Shown here: one piece after another, positions 62,061-64,000 of the stretch | Numbering within the stretch: position 1 is the stretch's first letter | How the letters are laid out: each line of letters opens with the position of its first letter | The notes under the pieces: generated by a model | The model's database searches: none | What the model was told of the DNA's origin: nothing | Seen by the model: only the letters and a program-made list of their open reading frames with translations | Program-made: the position numbers and the translations under genes | Origin: JBDXHU01 sp039989475 | GTDB lineage: Bacteria > Pseudomonadota > Gammaproteobacteria > Pseudomonadales > Halieaceae | DNA: 64,000 nt | NCBI GenBank assembly: GCA_039989475.1 | Contig: JBDXHU010000002.1 | Coordinates: 868,001 to 932,000 of the forward strand | Reading direction: 5' to 3'

Positions 62061-64000
62061 ATGATCTATCAGAGTGACCAGCTCACGATAAAGCGCCTGG
62101 ACGGCGATATCGCCGAGCTGAACTTCGACCTGCAGGGCGAATCAGTCAATAAATTCGACTCAGCCACCGTATCAAGCCTGACCGCAGGCCTGGATGCGCT
62201 GGAAGCTGAGGCAGGCATCAAAGGCCTGCTGCTCAGCTCCGGTAAAGGCGTGTTCATCGTCGGTGCCGATATAACAGAGTTTGTCAGCCTGTTTGGCGCC
62301 AGCAAGGAAGAGATCAAGCCCTTCACGGCTGCCAACAACGTCAATCTCAATCGCATTGCTGCCCTGCCCTACCCCAGTGCCGCGGCCATTAACGGCTTCG
62401 CCATGGGTGGCGGCCTGGAAGTTTGCCTGGCCTGTGATTTTCGGGTGATGAGTGAGACTGCGAAAATCGGCCTGCCGGAAACCAAGCTGGGCATACTGCC
62501 CGGTTGGGGCGGTACCGTGCGCCTGCCACGCATAATCGGCGTGGATGAGGCGGTGATGTGGATGGCCACAGGCGCGGACAAACGCGCCGACGATGCACTC
62601 AAAGCCGGTGCCGTGGACGCGGTCGCAGGGCCGGAGCAGTTGCGCGATGTCGCCCTTGCCACGTTGCAGGGTGCCGTCGATGGCAAGCTTGAGTACGCCG
62701 AGCGTCGCGCCCGCAAGCACGGCCCCCTGCCCCTGAATGACACCGAGGCGATGATGTCCTTCTTCACCATCAAGGCCATGGTGGGACAACAGGCCGGCAA
62801 GAATTACCCCGCCCCTGTCAAAGTGGTGGAAGTGATCGAGGCCGCCCGCAATATGAACCTGGACGATGCGCTGGAGGTGGAAGCCGAGGCATTTGCCGAG
62901 CTGGCGACCACGCCCGTGGCCGCAGCCCTGGTCGGCGTATTCCTCAATGACCAGCTGCTGGGCAAGAAGGCCAAGGACTGGGAAAAGAAGGCGGATAAAG
63001 CGATTGATACCGCGGCGGTACTCGGTGCCGGCATCATGGGCGGCGGCATTGCCTACCAGAGTGCCTTCAAGGGTACGCCGATCAAGATGAAAGACATTAA
63101 CCAGGAGGGTCTCGACCTGGGCTTGAGCGAGGCCAGCAAGTTGTTGGCCAAGCGGGTGGCACGCGGCCGCATGAGCGCTGACCAGATGGGCAATATCCTG
63201 AACAGCATCGACCCCACCCTGACCTACAGCGGTTTTGACGATGTCGATATCGTGGTCGAAGCTGTGGTGGAGAACGAGAAGATCAAGGGTATTGTGCTGG
63301 CCGAGACCGAACAACACATCGACAGCAATGCGGTGTTGGCATCCAACACCTCGACTATTTCTATAAGCCGACTCGCGGAAAACCTGAAGCGGCCAGAAAA
63401 TTTCTGCGGCATGCACTTCTTCAACCCGGTGCACGCCATGCCGCTGGTAGAAGTGATCCGCGGTGAAAAGACCTCGGATACCGCCGTGGCGCGCACCGTG
63501 GCCTACGCCAACAAGATGGGCAAGAAGGCGGTCGTGGTAAACGACTGCCCCGGCTTCCTGGTAAACCGGGTCCTGTTCCCCTACTTCGGTGGCTTCAACA
63601 TGTTGCTGCGAGACGGCGCCGACTTCCAGGCCGTGGACAAGGTCATGGAACGCTGGGGTTGGCCCATGGGTCCCGCCTACCTGATGGATGTGGTGGGCAT
63701 TGATACTGGTGTACACGCGGCCAATGTGATGGCCGAAGGCTTCCCCGACCGCATGCAGCCCGACTTCAAGAGCGCCACCGAGGTGATGTTCGAACTGGAA
63801 CGTTTTGGCCAGAAAAACGACAAGGGCTTTTATGAGTATGTTGCCGACAAGCGCGGCAAACCGCAGAAGACCGTGAATGACGAGGTTTACGGCTTGATTG
63901 CCGAGGTCGTCGGCGAACGCGCAGAGTTTGAGCGCGAGGACATCATCGCCCGCATGATGCTGCCGATGGCGATTGAAATGGCCCGTTGCGTCGAAGAAGG
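62061..64000 (+). CDS. fadB: Fatty acid oxidation complex alpha subunit, 5' part
   Basis: About 646 residues to the window edge; the C-terminal end is missing. A two-domain multifunctional enzyme: N-terminal enoyl-CoA hydratase/isomerase (AINGFAMGGGLEVCLACDF, then KIGLPETKLGILPGWGGT with the second Glu), and from about residue 317 the 3-hydroxyacyl-CoA dehydrogenase (VLGAGIMGGGIAYQSA, then CGMHFFNPVHAMPLVEV). It catalyses the hydration and oxidation steps of beta-oxidation with thiolase FadA, which should follow outside the window. ATG at 62061 with AGGA upstream. The antisense strand is also long and open, but codon structure and homology favour this strand. Confidence 0.96.
   Translation, partial: MIYQSDQLTIKRLDGDIAELNFDLQGESVNKFDSATVSSLTAGLDALEAEAGIKGLLLSSGKGVFIVGADITEFVSLFGASKEEIKPFTAANNVNLNRIAALPYPSAAAINGFAMGGGLEVCLACDFRVMSETAKIGLPETKLGILPGWGGTVRLPRIIGVDEAVMWMATGADKRADDALKAGAVDAVAGPEQLRDVALATLQGAVDGKLEYAERRARKHGPLPLNDTEAMMSFFTIKAMVGQQAGKNYPAPVKVVEVIEAARNMNLDDALEVEAEAFAELATTPVAAALVGVFLNDQLLGKKAKDWEKKADKAIDTAAVLGAGIMGGGIAYQSAFKGTPIKMKDINQEGLDLGLSEASKLLAKRVARGRMSADQMGNILNSIDPTLTYSGFDDVDIVVEAVVENEKIKGIVLAETEQHIDSNAVLASNTSTISISRLAENLKRPENFCGMHFFNPVHAMPLVEVIRGEKTSDTAVARTVAYANKMGKKAVVVNDCPGFLVNRVLFPYFGGFNMLLRDGADFQAVDKVMERWGWPMGPAYLMDVVGIDTGVHAANVMAEGFPDRMQPDFKSATEVMFELERFGQKNDKGFYEYVADKRGKPQKTVNDEVYGLIAEVVGERAEFEREDIIARMMLPMAIEMARCVEE

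Noticed and set aside
62172..63716. 514-codon open frame antisense to fadB
   Set aside because: The sense strand encodes a full, motif-complete multifunctional enzyme; the antisense frame is a mirror effect of GC-biased third positions and has no recognisable domain.
1..64000. CRISPR array, insertion sequence or prophage
   Set aside because: No regularly spaced repeats, transposase, integrase or phage structural gene cluster was found; only a single phage-like orphan gene is present.

Overview
The window is a GC-rich, gene-dense chromosomal segment of a gammaproteobacterium. The order pepA-holC-valS, together with slyX, yciH, trhO, a BolA-like gene, kbl-tdh and a FadB-type multifunctional protein, supports that class. 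A large TonB-dependent receptor, a DcaP-like porin, ring-cleavage (HsaA/HsaD-type) steroid genes, a wax ester/triacylglycerol synthase and many GSTs suggest a marine, lipid- and steroid-using lineage such as Halieaceae/Cellvibrionales. That placement is inferred from gene content, not from a marker tree.

Layout. 0-7 kb (minus strand): the start of GTP-type PEP carboxykinase, a tightly overlapped seven-gene run (DUF3307, small secreted protein, GST, TSUP transporter, RarD, GFA protein, MliC/COG3650 lipoprotein), and an hsaA-hsaD pair for the degradation of steroid rings A/B. 7-13 kb: SDR, a divergent D-2-hydroxyacid dehydrogenase, a DUF819 membrane protein, a class III aminotransferase, and a marR/hppD divergon for tyrosine catabolism with two clear inverted repeats. 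13-25 kb: periplasmic trypsin-like protease, TonB-dependent receptor with terminator, an AruI-like ThDP decarboxylase coupled to an MFS carrier, trhO-bolA, an AraC regulator, an acidic repeat protein and a two-component system. 25-33 kb: conserved housekeeping block (RDD, pepA, holC, valS, two cold-shock-domain proteins, slyX, yciH), then an AT-richer gap and an orphan gene resembling a phage protein. 33-38 kb: a predicted arsenosugar cassette (arsS plus two glycosyltransferases) facing a glutamine synthetase-like/iron-alcohol dehydrogenase pair. 38-47.4 kb: a co-directional lipid run (DUF2855, GST, lysophospholipase-like hydrolase, gpsA, WS/DGAT, PlsB, HAD-PlsC fusion) that could take dihydroxyacetone phosphate to triacylglycerol. 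47-57 kb: DsbA/FrnE, kbl-tdh, SGNH esterase, GST-crotonase-acyl-CoA ligase operon, DcaP-like porin, tRNA-Arg(CCU), sulfotransferase. 57-64 kb: orphan hybrid histidine kinase, serine hydrolase, a short remnant reading frame, an M14 peptidase and the 5' part of fadB.

Most of the window is ordinary chromosomal content. There is no CRISPR array, insertion sequence, integrase or recognisable prophage. The most notable items are the lipid cluster with Lys-rich protein tails, which parallels the mycobacterial plsB2-plsC-WS/DGAT locus; the double operator between marR and hppD; the Asp-to-Glu change in the HsaD-like triad; the phage-like orphan gene; and the arsenosugar cassette without arsM.
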